Below, piece after piece: positions 37,363-46,743 of a stretch of 64,000 nt of DNA. Position 1 is the first letter of the stretch. Every line of letters starts with the position of its first letter. The stretch is taken from the NCBI RefSeq assembly GCF_937873765.1, contig NZ_CALMZC010000050.1, positions 1 through 64,000 on the forward strand, written 5' to 3'. A model generated the notes under the pieces. The model saw only the letters and a list, made by a program, of their open reading frames with translations. It was not told the DNA's origin and did not search any database. The DNA comes from an uncultured Thiothrix sp. Its GTDB lineage: Bacteria; Pseudomonadota; Gammaproteobacteria; Thiotrichales; Thiotrichaceae. A program made the translations under genes and the position numbers.

Positions 37363-38322
37363 ATGTCCCAAACCCGCTTCCAAGATTTAGGCGATGGTAT
37401 TTATTGCATTGACACGGCCTTATGCCGCGATGATTTTGCCGCCTGTTATTTAATCGTAGAAGGCGATGCGGCGGCGTTTGTAGATAGTGGCACTTATCAC
37501 AGCGTCCCCTTGATTATGCAAGCTTTGGCAGATGTGGGTTTGCAGCCAGAAAATGTGAAATATGTGATTCCGACGCATGTGCATCTCGATCACGCAGGTG
37601 GTGCGGGTGAGCTGATGCGCTTGTGCCCGAATGCGACCATGCTTGTGCATCCCAAAGGTGCGCCACACATGATTGATCCTGCAAAACTCATCGCGGGGGC
37701 GACGGCAGTCTATGGAGCTGAAGTTTTTGCCCGCGATTATGGAACGCTAACACCCGTGCCCAAGGAGCGCGTGATTGCCGCAGAAGATGGTTTTGAGTTT
37801 GAGTTAAACGGGCGCAGGCTCAGTTTTTACGATACACCCGGCCATGCCAATCATCATGGCGGCATTTTTGATGAAAAAACTCAGTCATGGTTCACCGGCG
37901 ATACTTTCGGTATTTCCTATCGCGAATTCGACACCAATAACGGTGCTTGGTTATTCGCGACCACAACTCCTACAGCTTTCGACCCCGAAGGCTGGAGAAA
38001 CACACTCGTTAAATACGCCAACAAACAGCCGCAAGCCATGCTGCTCACTCACTATAGCCGTGTCACTGAATTAGAGCGGCTCTTTCCACTGTTGCGACAA
38101 AGTTTGCAAGATATGGTTGAAATCGCCTTAAGCGAGGAGTCACAGCCCGAAGGCCGTTTGGAGCGCATTCAAGAAAAAATTGCCCAGAACTTTATAGCGA
38201 GTGCCAAAGCTCATGGAGTGAGTTTCAGCGAAGAAAAAATCCGTGACTTATTAGCACTCGATATTAACCTTAATGGTCAAGGTTTAGAAGTTTGGCTGCA
38301 ACGTCGGGCGAAAGCAGCCTAA
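37363..38322 (+). CDS. MBL-fold metallo-hydrolase
   Basis: 319 residues from the ATG at 37363, preceded by AAGGAG; the frame extends 24 codons upstream without one. The metallo-beta-lactamase zinc motif is T-H-V-H-L-D-H-A-G-G (H-x-H-x-D-H). The later metal ligands appear in D-T-P-G-H-A-N-H-H, F-T-G-D-T-F-G and the C-terminal T-H-Y-S. It is a cytoplasmic hydrolase of unknown substrate. Its stop touches the start of a TauE/SafE exporter gene, and a FAH-family hydrolase follows, so the three form an operon. Relatives include glyoxalase II and persulfide dioxygenase groups, but nothing here assigns it to either. Confidence 0.85.
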   Translation: MSQTRFQDLGDGIYCIDTALCRDDFAACYLIVEGDAAAFVDSGTYHSVPLIMQALADVGLQPENVKYVIPTHVHLDHAGGAGELMRLCPNATMLVHPKGAPHMIDPAKLIAGATAVYGAEVFARDYGTLTPVPKERVIAAEDGFEFELNGRRLSFYDTPGHANHHGGIFDEKTQSWFTGDTFGISYREFDTNNGAWLFATTTPTAFDPEGWRNTLVKYANKQPQAMLLTHYSRVTELERLFPLLRQSLQDMVEIALSEESQPEGRLERIQEKIAQNFIASAKAHGVSFSEEKIRDLLALDINLNGQGLEVWLQRRAKAA

Positions 38323-39075
38323 ATGGATGGGAGCATACAAGCATGGCTGCTGACTGTTGTCGCGGTCAGCATTGTTGGGATTTCTAAAGGTGGCTTTGGT
38401 GGCGGCTTCGGTATGCTTGCCGTACCCATTATGGCGCTTGCCATGCCACCAATGCTTGCGGCTGCAATTTTATTGCCCGTACTTTGTACGATGGATTTGA
38501 TGGCCATGCGGGCTTATTGGCGACGTTGGTCATTGGAACATATTAAAATCACGGTTCCCGCTGCCTTAATCGGCACAATAGTGGGCGCATTAACTTTCCA
38601 ATATCTCAACGCTGATCACATTCGCTTTGTGATTGGCCTCATTTCGACCGGCTTTGCCTTAAACAATTGGTTCAAACCCGCACAACGCTGGATTAAAAAT
38701 AAACCGGGGCCCAATGCGGGGCGCTTTTGGGCATTTACTTCTGGTCTGACTAGTTTTGTTTCCCATACGGGTGGGCCACCTTTGAGTGTTTATCTGCTAC
38801 CCCAACAGCTCGATAAAACCACCCTACAAGCCACCACTGTGCTGTTTTTCACCATCGTGAACTACTTCAAACTCATTCCCTATGCACTACTTGGGCAACT
38901 CAATCTCAGCAATATCAAAATCTCACTACTGCTCTTGCCACTCGCTGCCCTCGCAATTGGAGTGGGCGTATACTTACATAAGCGCGTATCGGATAAGCTG
39001 TTTTATCAGATCACTTATATTGTACTGTTTGTGACGGGCTTGAAATTAATGTACGACGGTTTGAAAGGATTTTAG
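38323..39075 (+). CDS. TauE/SafE-family anion exporter-like membrane protein
   Basis: 250 residues with seven to eight membrane helices and the family's opening G-I-S-K-G-G-F-G-G-G-F-G-M-L-A-V-P. A second half motif, F-V-S-H-T-G-G-P-P-L-S-V-Y, lies near residue 145. Characterised members export sulfite, sulfoacetate or related anions, but most are uncharacterised. The ATG immediately follows the MBL gene's TAA, so translation is coupled. In a sulfur-oxidising host a sulfur anion is an attractive but unproven substrate. Confidence 0.85.
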   Translation: MDGSIQAWLLTVVAVSIVGISKGGFGGGFGMLAVPIMALAMPPMLAAAILLPVLCTMDLMAMRAYWRRWSLEHIKITVPAALIGTIVGALTFQYLNADHIRFVIGLISTGFALNNWFKPAQRWIKNKPGPNAGRFWAFTSGLTSFVSHTGGPPLSVYLLPQQLDKTTLQATTVLFFTIVNYFKLIPYALLGQLNLSNIKISLLLLPLAALAIGVGVYLHKRVSDKLFYQITYIVLFVTGLKLMYDGLKGF

Positions 39076-39083
39076 GAGAATTT

Positions 39084-39968
39084 ATGCGTTTAGGAACTTG
39101 TCGTTATCAACATCAAAACTATGTATTTATTGAACAAGACGATCATTTAATTTTACCCGCACTCGAACCCAGTTTTGTGCAAGCTAGCTGGCAAGATTTG
39201 CAAAGCCTGATTGAGCAAAATATCGATTTCAAGGCAGTTCTAAGCCAAGTCACGCCGAAGATGCAAGTGGCTGCAAAAGATGTGCAATGGCTCGCCCCCA
39301 TTCCGCGTCCCCGCAAAAATATCATGTGTCTGGGTTTAAACTATTTCGAGCATATTGAAGAAGCATTAAATCTCACTGGCAAAACCGCAAAAAAACCCGC
39401 TTACCCGATAGTATTTACCAAATCCGTGTCGAGTGTGATTGGGCATGAAGCTGATATTCCTTATGATCCAGACACTTGTTCGCAATTGGATTGGGAGTCG
39501 GAGTTAGGGGTCATTATTGGCAAAGCTGGGCGTAAAATCAGCCCTGAAAATGCGCTAGATTATGTGTTCGGTTATACCGTGATTAATGATATTAGCGCAC
39601 GTGATATTCAACTGAATCATAAGCAATATTTTTTGGGTAAAAGTATTGAGGGTGGCTGCCCGATTGGCCCGGTGATTGTTACCAAAGATGAAATTGCTGA
39701 TCCACACAATCTCAAGATTTTTTGCCGTGTGAATGGCATCACCAAACAAGACTCTAATACTGGCTATATGCTGTTCAAAATCGCGGAAATCATTGCGACT
39801 TTATCGCGTGCCATGCCTTTAGAAGCAGGTGATATTATTGCCACAGGAACACCCAGTGGGGTCGGGTTTGCACGCAATCCGCCCGAATATTTGCATCCGG
39901 GCGATATAGTGGAATGTGAAGTGGAAAAGATTGGGGTGTTACGGAATCAGATTGGGTCAATTAGATAG
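39084..39968 (+). CDS. fumarylacetoacetate hydrolase (FAH) family protein
   Basis: 294 residues. A short N-terminal domain is followed by the FAH catalytic domain (about 75-290). Its hallmarks are N-I-M-C-L-G-L-N-Y, D-W-E-S-E-L-G-V-I-I-G (metal-binding acidic residues), D-I-S-A-R-D-I-Q, and I-A-T-G-T-P-S-G-V-G-F. The family includes acylpyruvases, hydratases and decarboxylases that cleave C-C bonds of ketoacids. It lies eight bases after the exporter gene, behind AGGAG, closing the operon. Exact substrate unknown. Confidence 0.88.
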   Translation: MRLGTCRYQHQNYVFIEQDDHLILPALEPSFVQASWQDLQSLIEQNIDFKAVLSQVTPKMQVAAKDVQWLAPIPRPRKNIMCLGLNYFEHIEEALNLTGKTAKKPAYPIVFTKSVSSVIGHEADIPYDPDTCSQLDWESELGVIIGKAGRKISPENALDYVFGYTVINDISARDIQLNHKQYFLGKSIEGGCPIGPVIVTKDEIADPHNLKIFCRVNGITKQDSNTGYMLFKIAEIIATLSRAMPLEAGDIIATGTPSGVGFARNPPEYLHPGDIVECEVEKIGVLRNQIGSIR

Positions 39969-39979
39969 GCTAAATAACT

Positions 39980-41494
39980 CTAGGCACTCATCGCTGCTAA
40001 ACGATCCAAAGCACGATACGACAAAGCTTCCGATAAATGCTTGGTCTGAATACCTTCACTTTCTGCCAAATCGGCAATGGTGCGCGCTACTTTCAAAATG
40101 CGATGATAAGCCCGTGCTGACAGTTTAAATTGTTCCATCGCATGGCTTAATAAGTTTTGATCTTTTTTGCTCAAGGTACAGTATTGATTGACCTCTGAGC
40201 CTGCAAGCTGATTATTGATCTTGTGCTGACGTCGCTGTTGGCGCTCACGGGCACGCTCTACTCGGCTACGCACTTCAACACTACCCTCAGCTACGACTAG
40301 AGATTGCAAATCCTCTTGACGCACTCGTGGCACATCCACCTGTAAATCAATCCGATCTAAAAAAGGTGCAGAAATACGCATCCGATGGCGTTTTTGCTGT
40401 TCAGGCGTACATTCACAGTTGGTTTGAAAATCACAAGCACGCCCTTGAGGACAAGGATTCATCGCCGCGACTAACTGAAATTGTGCGGGATAAGTGGCTT
40501 GGCGTGCCGCACGTGATAAGGTGATCTTTCCTGTTTCTAAAGGCTCGCGCAGGGTATCTAAAGTTTTACGCTCAAATTCGGTGAGTTCATCTAAAAATAA
40601 GACCCCATGGTGTGCTAATGAAATTTCCCCAGGTAAAACTTGTGAACCGCCACCGACTAAAGCCACACCGGACGATGTATGATGCGGTTCGCGTACCGGA
40701 CGTTGCCCCCAACGACTAACATCAAAACCTTGATGGCTGATGGAAGCAATCGTCGCAGACTCTAAGGCTTCTTGTTCACTTAAATCGGGCAGAATTGTGA
40801 CTAAACGACTAGCCAACATCGTTTTACCTGTTCCGGGTGGCCCTACCATTAAAAGATTATGTCCACCGGCGGCGGCAATTTCTAAAGCGCGGCGGGCTTG
40901 GAATTGGCCTTTAACATCAGCAAGATCAACAGGATAACGCTGAGCCTGAACTTGAATCGTTTGTTCCCAACGCGGCAAGGCCTCATCACCTTGCAAGTGC
41001 TTAACAACTTCTTGCAAATTACGCGCCGGATAAACCTTTAAGCCTTTAATGAGGCAAGCTTCATCCGCATTATCTAAAGGTAAAATCAATTTACGGCGCA
41101 TGCTATGAGCTTTTACTGCCGTTGGTAAGACGCCTCGCACACCGCGCAAATGCCCACCTAAAGATAACTCACCTAAAAACTCATAACCCGTTAATTGCTC
41201 CTGAGGAACTTGTTCACTAGCCGCCAAAATACCTAGGGCAATCGGTAAATCAAAGCGTCCTCCATCCTTAGGAATATCGGCTGGCGCAAGGTTGACGGTA
41301 ATACGCTTCACTGGAAAATTTAAACCCGAATTAATAATGGCAGCGCGTACTCGATCACGACTTTCTTTGACGGCAGTTTCGGGCATCCCGACAATCGAAA
41401 AGCTAGGTAAACCATTGGCTAAGTGCACTTCAACACTGACTAAAGGAGAATCAAGGCCGGCATTGCTGCGGCTATATACAATCGCAAGGCTCAT
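39980..41494 (-). CDS. comM: YifB/ComM-type AAA+ ATPase (Mg chelatase-like)
   Basis: 504 residues from the ATG at 41494 (M-S-L-A-I-V-Y-S-R); an upstream in-frame start adds 19 residues not typical of the family. The N-terminal Lon-like fold contains G-L-P-S-F-S-I-V-G. Walker A is M-V-G-P-P-G-T-G-K-T-M-L-A near residue 217 and Walker B is V-L-F-L-D-E-L-T-E-F. A zinc-like Cys group is C-P-Q-G ... C-D-F-Q-T-N-C-E-C, followed by the Mg_chelatase C domain. ComM is a branch-migration helicase that promotes integration of DNA during natural transformation. Converges with the FAH gene (11 bases). Confidence 0.93.
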   Translation of the reverse strand: MSLAIVYSRSNAGLDSPLVSVEVHLANGLPSFSIVGMPETAVKESRDRVRAAIINSGLNFPVKRITVNLAPADIPKDGGRFDLPIALGILAASEQVPQEQLTGYEFLGELSLGGHLRGVRGVLPTAVKAHSMRRKLILPLDNADEACLIKGLKVYPARNLQEVVKHLQGDEALPRWEQTIQVQAQRYPVDLADVKGQFQARRALEIAAAGGHNLLMVGPPGTGKTMLASRLVTILPDLSEQEALESATIASISHQGFDVSRWGQRPVREPHHTSSGVALVGGGSQVLPGEISLAHHGVLFLDELTEFERKTLDTLREPLETGKITLSRAARQATYPAQFQLVAAMNPCPQGRACDFQTNCECTPEQQKRHRMRISAPFLDRIDLQVDVPRVRQEDLQSLVVAEGSVEVRSRVERARERQQRRQHKINNQLAGSEVNQYCTLSKKDQNLLSHAMEQFKLSARAYHRILKVARTIADLAESEGIQTKHLSEALSYRALDRLAAMSA

Positions 41495-41639
41495 GGGGTA
41501 TTTTTTATTATGGTTATTTTTAATGCATGGAAAATCTTGCGCGTTATACACCTCAAACTCAAGCTGGAACGATAAAAGGCTATTACTAGCAAATGCCTAC
41601 TAAGCAAGCATTTGCTAAAGCATAAAAACCGTTTACGTT

Positions 41640-41999
41640 TTAGTGTAAAGACGGATTATTCAGCGTTACACGCTCTTTATTTGTCAATTTAGCTTGAATC
41701 GTGCGCTCAGCCCAACGTAGTAAAGTTAAGAGTTGACGGCGTTCATTCGCTTGTAGCCCATTTTGGCGAAAGCGTGCTTCAATGATTTTAATTCGATTTT
41801 GTTGATTGATGAGGCTAGTGCGCTCTTGCTCAGTTAAGGCACCAGTACGATACCCTTCAGCGATTTTCCTAGCATGCTCTGCTTGAATAGCATTGACACT
41901 ACTTTTCAATGCAATGGGTGAGGCTTGTGCTAATGATCCTACTAACACCAAGACCAAGCTGTAAAGCAAACCTCTCAACAAGATCGATTTGTTATTCAT
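41640..41999 (-). CDS. small secreted helical protein
   Basis: 119 residues. A signal peptide spans about 1-26 (cut after A-Q-A). The mature helical domain has the repeating pattern R-K-I-A-E-G-Y-R-T-G-A-L-T-E-Q-E ... I-E-A-R-F-R-Q-N-G-L ... E-R-R-Q-L. That pattern is shared with a widespread group of short periplasmic proteins with a twice-repeated 'G-x-L-T-x-x-E' unit. No function is known. Alone on the minus strand, upstream of comM; about 200 bases separate it from the divergent small membrane protein. Confidence 0.6.
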   Translation of the reverse strand: MNNKSILLRGLLYSLVLVLVGSLAQASPIALKSSVNAIQAEHARKIAEGYRTGALTEQERTSLINQQNRIKIIEARFRQNGLQANERRQLLTLLRWAERTIQAKLTNKERVTLNNPSLH

Positions 42000-42195
42000 G
42001 TTATGCTCCTTAGATTATTTTGTTGCCCTAAAGTGAACCTTATCCTAAGTTCACTGCTTAATAAGACGCCATATTGAAAAGAAGCGTTTAAAGTTCTGTC
42101 ATTAATTCATTTTATTTACACATTTTGTCCCGGATTTATACCCAGTTAGTCTAAATGTGCATTAACTCAGCAACTCCTCCTGCTATAAGACTTAG

Positions 42196-42462
42196 ATGAA
42201 CTTGCTAAACTCCCGCCCCATCATCTACTTTACTATTGGCCTAATCTTAGGAGCTAGCTTGGGCTATGTCTTTGAATTCTATGCTAAGGCTGATATAACC
42301 GTTGAGCCACAGTTACTCAAGCCATTATTAAACTTATTGCTGTATTTAACTATTTGGGGGGTAATACTTGGGGGTTTAACGGTTTTGTTGAGTCGAGGCT
42401 TAGCTTTAGTATTTTTGGAAGAAACAAAAAAATCTAAAACGAGTCGCAAAGGTAAAGCTTAA
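42196..42462 (+). CDS. small two-helix membrane protein
   Basis: 88 residues with two membrane helices (about 8-28 and 45-68) and a highly basic C-terminus (K-K-S-K-T-S-R-K-G-K-A), which should face the cytoplasm. I recognise no family. It is isolated and followed by a terminator. Length, composition and a clean stop support a real gene; the ribosome site before the ATG is weak. Confidence 0.5.
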   Translation: MNLLNSRPIIYFTIGLILGASLGYVFEFYAKADITVEPQLLKPLLNLLLYLTIWGVILGGLTVLLSRGLALVFLEETKKSKTSRKGKA

Positions 42463-42490
42463 AATTTTAAAAATGATTAAATCAATTTAT

Positions 42491-42526
42491 AAAAAAACGC
42501 CACTGCAATGAGTGGCGTTTTTGTTG
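42491..42526. terminator. bidirectional terminator
   Basis: AAAAACGCCACT and AGTGGCGTTTTT (42493-42523) form a long perfect stem with a GCAATG loop, with A's before and T's after. It stops the small membrane protein gene on plus and the GH-like gene on minus. Confidence 0.85.
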
Positions 42527-42542
42527 CTAGTATCCTTGATTG

Positions 42543-44183
42543 CTATTGTTGACAGCCAGCCCACCAACACGGACGACTACGGATAAAGTTTAACAAGGCT
42601 TGATGTTTGTAAGCTTGTCCTAAAGGTTGATTAATATATTCTTTACTCCCCCACGAGCCGTAGCGACGATAAGTACGCGGGGAAGAATAGTGTGCGAATA
42701 AAGTTCCCCCCTCACGCTTCCAACCTTCTAAAAACTGAGTATATAGAGCACCCATGCGTGGATGACGGTTAGCTTGATAAAGCAACGGATTGGGCATTTG
42801 CATATCATGAGTCGTTTTGAAATCGACCAAACCTTGCCCACCCTCATAGGCCATTAAAGGTAAGCCATATTTATCAGCAATCGCTTTTTGCTTACGAATA
42901 AAACCCAGTAGATTGTTAATGGAATAGCGATACTGATCATCAGTCATCAACCGAAAGGTTTCATCTAGATTGCGAACTAACTGAATTGATTGATGGTCAC
43001 CGAAGAAATAAGGAGCAATCGCGAATGCATCCGCTGACTTATAGGCATCTTTATGGCTTAAAATCGTTTCAGCCACTTCCTCATTGATCGTCCAACCAGA
43101 AAGAATCCGCACTAAGCGCTGAGAGCCGCCAAAAACCTGCTCCCAAATCCGGAAAATTTCTACCGAACGTTCAGAGTAATAGCGATAACCTGCACGATTT
43201 TTATTCGTATCTAAGCGCCGCGCCATGCCCATATCACGTACATGATTACCTTGGAGGAAAATAAAGTTCCAAGTTTCATTACTGTATTCAATATGGGGCT
43301 TCAAATTAGGACGTAAGCGCTGCTTAACCAACTGTGCAAATTGCATCACATAATTATTATCCGCAGCATGATGGATGGTAAACCACGGATGTGCATTTAA
43401 ACGATTGGCTAACTCAATTTGAATCTCAATCGGAGCGCCCCGATTCGTTTGATTTCCTCCCCAAGTCGCATCAGTGAGCTTCTGACGCTGATTCCAAGAG
43501 CTTTGCGGATTATTGTTAATTCCACTCATATTCATGAAGCGAATCGATTTGAAATCCTTCATGTAATCCAAATAATCGGGATTAAAAATCTGCTGTTGGT
43601 AATTTTGTACAAAAGCTTGGTAATTGCCGGGACATGTACCCGCATTAGGCACACGCTTAAAAGGGTTATTGGTACAAACTCCATCAGGTGGGAGGATACG
43701 GATATCACGAATATAATTGTTCGGATTAGACTCGATGATCCGCAAAGTGGCATCAAATTTATTATCATCACCCGCATACAAATCAATGATATCTTGACCT
43801 TGGGCAGCTTGAACTAATTTAGCATCACCCCCATATTGAATTTTGCCCTGCCCTTCATAGAGCACTGTATAACGCCCACCCGGAATGGCTTGAGCTGGCA
43901 TATTGCTTAAGAAGCGCGTACCTGCAATTTGTCCATTGAGGCGTGCAGGCCAGCCATTAGCATCTAATTGTACATTCGCACCGGTCAACCAAGGACGTGC
44001 ATCCTCAAAGGGTAAAGCCGCACGGAATAAATCAATGAAGGGGACGCTAGAGTCATCCTCAGTCAGCTCATTGGTATTCGACGCTAAGGGTGAGTTTTGG
44101 TTACTTGCTAGAGCCAAGGGTGCAACCAAAGCAACGCAAATCGTCGCTACGCCTAGCCTTATGTGTTTCAACAGTAATGACAT
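42543..44183 (-). CDS. large secreted glycoside-hydrolase-like protein
   Basis: 546 residues with a signal peptide (about 1-26, ending A-L-A-S). The central domain looks like a TIM-barrel hydrolase. K-P-H-I-E-Y-S-N-E-T-W-N offers an Asn-Glu pair like the acid/base residue of clan GH-A enzymes, and L-M-A-Y-E-G-G-Q-G-L near residue 452 offers a second Glu in a strand-end position suited to the nucleophile. An N-terminal beta-rich region (about 60-140) may be a carbohydrate-binding module. Four Cys are present (C-T-N-N-P near 171, C-P-G near 184, and C-W-W-A-G-C at the C-terminus) and could form disulfides. I cannot name a GH family or substrate. Confidence 0.6.
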   Translation of the reverse strand: MSLLLKHIRLGVATICVALVAPLALASNQNSPLASNTNELTEDDSSVPFIDLFRAALPFEDARPWLTGANVQLDANGWPARLNGQIAGTRFLSNMPAQAIPGGRYTVLYEGQGKIQYGGDAKLVQAAQGQDIIDLYAGDDNKFDATLRIIESNPNNYIRDIRILPPDGVCTNNPFKRVPNAGTCPGNYQAFVQNYQQQIFNPDYLDYMKDFKSIRFMNMSGINNNPQSSWNQRQKLTDATWGGNQTNRGAPIEIQIELANRLNAHPWFTIHHAADNNYVMQFAQLVKQRLRPNLKPHIEYSNETWNFIFLQGNHVRDMGMARRLDTNKNRAGYRYYSERSVEIFRIWEQVFGGSQRLVRILSGWTINEEVAETILSHKDAYKSADAFAIAPYFFGDHQSIQLVRNLDETFRLMTDDQYRYSINNLLGFIRKQKAIADKYGLPLMAYEGGQGLVDFKTTHDMQMPNPLLYQANRHPRMGALYTQFLEGWKREGGTLFAHYSSPRTYRRYGSWGSKEYINQPLGQAYKHQALLNFIRSRPCWWAGCQQ

Positions 44184-44388
44184 TAGCCTTCTATCCTCGT
44201 GTTTTTAGCTCATTCAGGTGGCACTAAGCCTAGCGCCTTGAGCGGTGCTTATAAAGTAGTGTAAGACTAAATGTGTTGTTTTTTGCATAAAACTGCGATT
44301 TAAAGCAGTTTACCTAAGCTTCTCGCAAGCATTACAATGTCGCCCCCAACTAAAACTTTATATCTCTATAAACTTATCGGAGGCCACT

Positions 44389-44823
44389 GTGGCTATCGAA
44401 CGTACTATTTCTATCATTAAGCCGGATGCGGTTGCGAAAAATGTCATCGGCCAAATTTATGCACGTTTTGAAAATGCAGGTCTGCAAATCATTGCTGCAC
44501 GCATGATTCATTTAAGCCAAGCTCAAGCTGAAGGCTTCTATGCTGTACACAAAGAGCGCCCTTTCTTCAAGGACTTAGTGAGTTTCATGACTTCTGGCCC
44601 TGTGATGGTGCAAGTATTAGAAGGCGAAAATGCAGTGGCGAAAAATCGTGAGCTGATGGGTGCTACTAATCCAAAGAATGCTGACAAAGGTACTATTCGA
44701 GCTGATTTCGCCGATAGCATTGATGAGAATGCAGTGCATGGGTCGGATAGCTTAGAAAACGCAGCAATTGAAATTGCTTATTTCTTCGGTAAAGACGGCG
44801 ATCTTTGCCCACGTACTCGTTAA
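44389..44823 (+). CDS. ndk: nucleoside diphosphate kinase
   Basis: 144 residues from a GTG behind [17 protein letters not shown] opens the fold, and the catalytic His lies in N-A-V-H-G-S-D-S. Ndk exchanges terminal phosphates among nucleotides in the cytoplasm. It heads the conserved ndk-rlmN-pilF-rodZ-hisS-yfgM-bamB-der block. Confidence 0.97.
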   Translation: MAIERTISIIKPDAVAKNVIGQIYARFENAGLQIIAARMIHLSQAQAEGFYAVHKERPFFKDLVSFMTSGPVMVQVLEGENAVAKNRELMGATNPKNADKGTIRADFADSIDENAVHGSDSLENAAIEIAYFFGKDGDLCPRTR

Positions 44824-44851
44824 TAATCTCTGAGTAAGGCTAAGGTCATCT

Positions 44852-45961
44852 GTGTCTGCTAGCAAGGTAAAAGTCAATCTCCTCGATTTTAGTCATGAAG
44901 CGCTGAAAGAATGGTTCGCCAGTGTAGGCGAAAAGCCGTTTCGTGCAACGCAAGTGATTAAATGGCTACATCAAATGGGGGTAGATGATCTTACACAGAT
45001 GACCAATCTCAGCAAAACACTCCGTGCCTTCTTACAGGAAAACGCTGAAATTCGCGCTCCAGAAATTGTCATGGAGCAACAATCCGCTGACGGTACTTGT
45101 AAGTGGGTATTGCGCTTAGCGGATGGCAACGCCATCGAGACGGTGTTTATCCCTGAAGAAGATCGCGGTACCTTGTGTGTTTCCTCACAAGTTGGTTGTG
45201 CACTGGATTGCACCTTTTGCTCCACTGCCCGCCAAGGCTTCAATCGTAATCTAACCGTTGCCGAAATTATTGGGCAATTGTGGATTGCAAAACGTACTTT
45301 GCAAAAAGATCCAAAAGGCGAACGCGCAGTAACTAATGTGGTGATGATGGGTATGGGCGAGCCTTTACTCAATTTTGAGCCGGTGGTAGCAGCTTTACGT
45401 TTAATGCTTGATGACAATGCTTATGGCTTAAGTCGGCGGCGTGTCACCGTCAGTACCTCCGGCGTCTTACCGGCGATGGGACGTTTAGCGGATACTTTAG
45501 ATGTATCTTTAGCGGTATCATTGCATGCGCCCAATGATGAGTTACGTAATCGCCTAGTTCCACTGAATCGCAAATATCCAATTAAAGAGTTACTGGCCGC
45601 TTGCCAAAGTTTCCTTGATAAAAAAGATACCCAACGTAAATATATTACTTGGGAATATGTGATGCTCGATGGCGTGAATGATACGGAGCAACATGCGCAC
45701 GAGTTAGCCGCTCTATTGCAAGGGATCCCTTCTAAAATCAATCTGATTCCATTCAACCCCTTCCCTGATACCCGCTATAAACGCTCAAGTAATAATCGCA
45801 TTTATCGCTTTCGCGACATCCTGCAAGAGTCCGGTTATACTGTAATGACTAGAAAAACCCGAGGCGATGATATCGACGCTGCTTGCGGTCAATTAGCCGG
45901 GGAAGTGAATGACCGCAGTCGTAGAGAGATACATTTCGCCCGTATTGAACAAGGGCATTAA
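44852..45961 (+). CDS. rlmN: 23S rRNA/tRNA adenosine-2 methyltransferase RlmN
   Basis: 369 residues from a GTG. The radical-SAM motif [10 protein letters not shown] (Cys-x3-Cys-x2-Cys) is near residue 115. [16 protein letters not shown] and the C-terminal [13 protein letters not shown] (with the methyl-carrying Cys) are all typical. The enzyme methylates A2503 of 23S rRNA and A37 of some tRNAs. pilF begins 16 bases later. Confidence 0.97.
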   Translation: MSASKVKVNLLDFSHEALKEWFASVGEKPFRATQVIKWLHQMGVDDLTQMTNLSKTLRAFLQENAEIRAPEIVMEQQSADGTCKWVLRLADGNAIETVFIPEEDRGTLCVSSQVGCALDCTFCSTARQGFNRNLTVAEIIGQLWIAKRTLQKDPKGERAVTNVVMMGMGEPLLNFEPVVAALRLMLDDNAYGLSRRRVTVSTSGVLPAMGRLADTLDVSLAVSLHAPNDELRNRLVPLNRKYPIKELLAACQSFLDKKDTQRKYITWEYVMLDGVNDTEQHAHELAALLQGIPSKINLIPFNPFPDTRYKRSSNNRIYRFRDILQESGYTVMTRKTRGDDIDAACGQLAGEVNDRSRREIHFARIEQGH

Positions 45962-45976
45962 GAGCAAATAACAACG

Positions 45977-46711
45977 ATGAGAATAACAACTAAATCGCTA
46001 GCCGTCACGGTGCTGGCCGCTAGCCTATCTGCTTGTGCTAACTCCAGCAGTACTAGCAAGAAACAGACTGCAGAGTATTATGCACAACTCGGCGCAGGCT
46101 ATTTACAGAAAAATCGTTTAGAACTTGCTCAAGAAAACCTCGATAAAGCCTTAAAAGTTAATCGCAACTCCAAAGATGCTTTGCATTATTCCGCTCTCCT
46201 ACAAGAGCGTTTAGGCAATATGCAAAAAGCAGATAGTTTGTTCAAACGTGCTATGCAATTGGATAGCAAAAATCCTGAACTCCTAAATAATTACGGCTCC
46301 CATTTGTGCAAGCAGGGCCAATATAAAGCGGCTGTCACTGCCTTTAATGCTGCTTTGCAAGACCCTTTATATGAAACCCCCGAGTTCGCCTATACGAATG
46401 CTGGAGTGTGCTTGCAGAGTGCGAAAGTGTCGGATCAAGCTGAAGGTTACTATCGTAAAGCCTTGGAACGTAACCCAAATTTCCCGCTCGCCTTATACCA
46501 AATGGCTGAATTAGAATATGCACGTGGTGAAAATGCCAAAGCACAAGCTTTCCTTTATCGGTATAATGAGCGCGCTCAGAGCACAGCAGAAACCCTATTC
46601 TTATGTTATAAGATCAATCGGGCATTAAATGATTCAACCGCCACAGAAGAATGTGTGACTAAGCTGATAGCGCAATTCCCAAATAGCGTTGAAGCCAAAC
46701 AGATTAACTGA
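45977..46711 (+). CDS. pilW: type IV pilus biogenesis lipoprotein PilF/PilW
   Basis: 244 residues. A lipoprotein signal with lipobox L-S-A-C (Cys near 20) is followed by about six TPR units (for example Y-Y-A-Q-L-G-A-G-Y-L-Q-K-N-R-L-E-L-A and L-N-N-Y-G-S-H-L-C-K-Q-G-Q-Y). PilF/PilW is the outer-membrane pilotin that helps the PilQ secretin assemble. Position between rlmN and rodZ is the standard one. Confidence 0.93.
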   Translation: MRITTKSLAVTVLAASLSACANSSSTSKKQTAEYYAQLGAGYLQKNRLELAQENLDKALKVNRNSKDALHYSALLQERLGNMQKADSLFKRAMQLDSKNPELLNNYGSHLCKQGQYKAAVTAFNAALQDPLYETPEFAYTNAGVCLQSAKVSDQAEGYYRKALERNPNFPLALYQMAELEYARGENAKAQAFLYRYNERAQSTAETLFLCYKINRALNDSTATEECVTKLIAQFPNSVEAKQIN

Positions 46712-46743
46712 AACTTGAACTATTAAGTATTTTGGAGTGGGGC

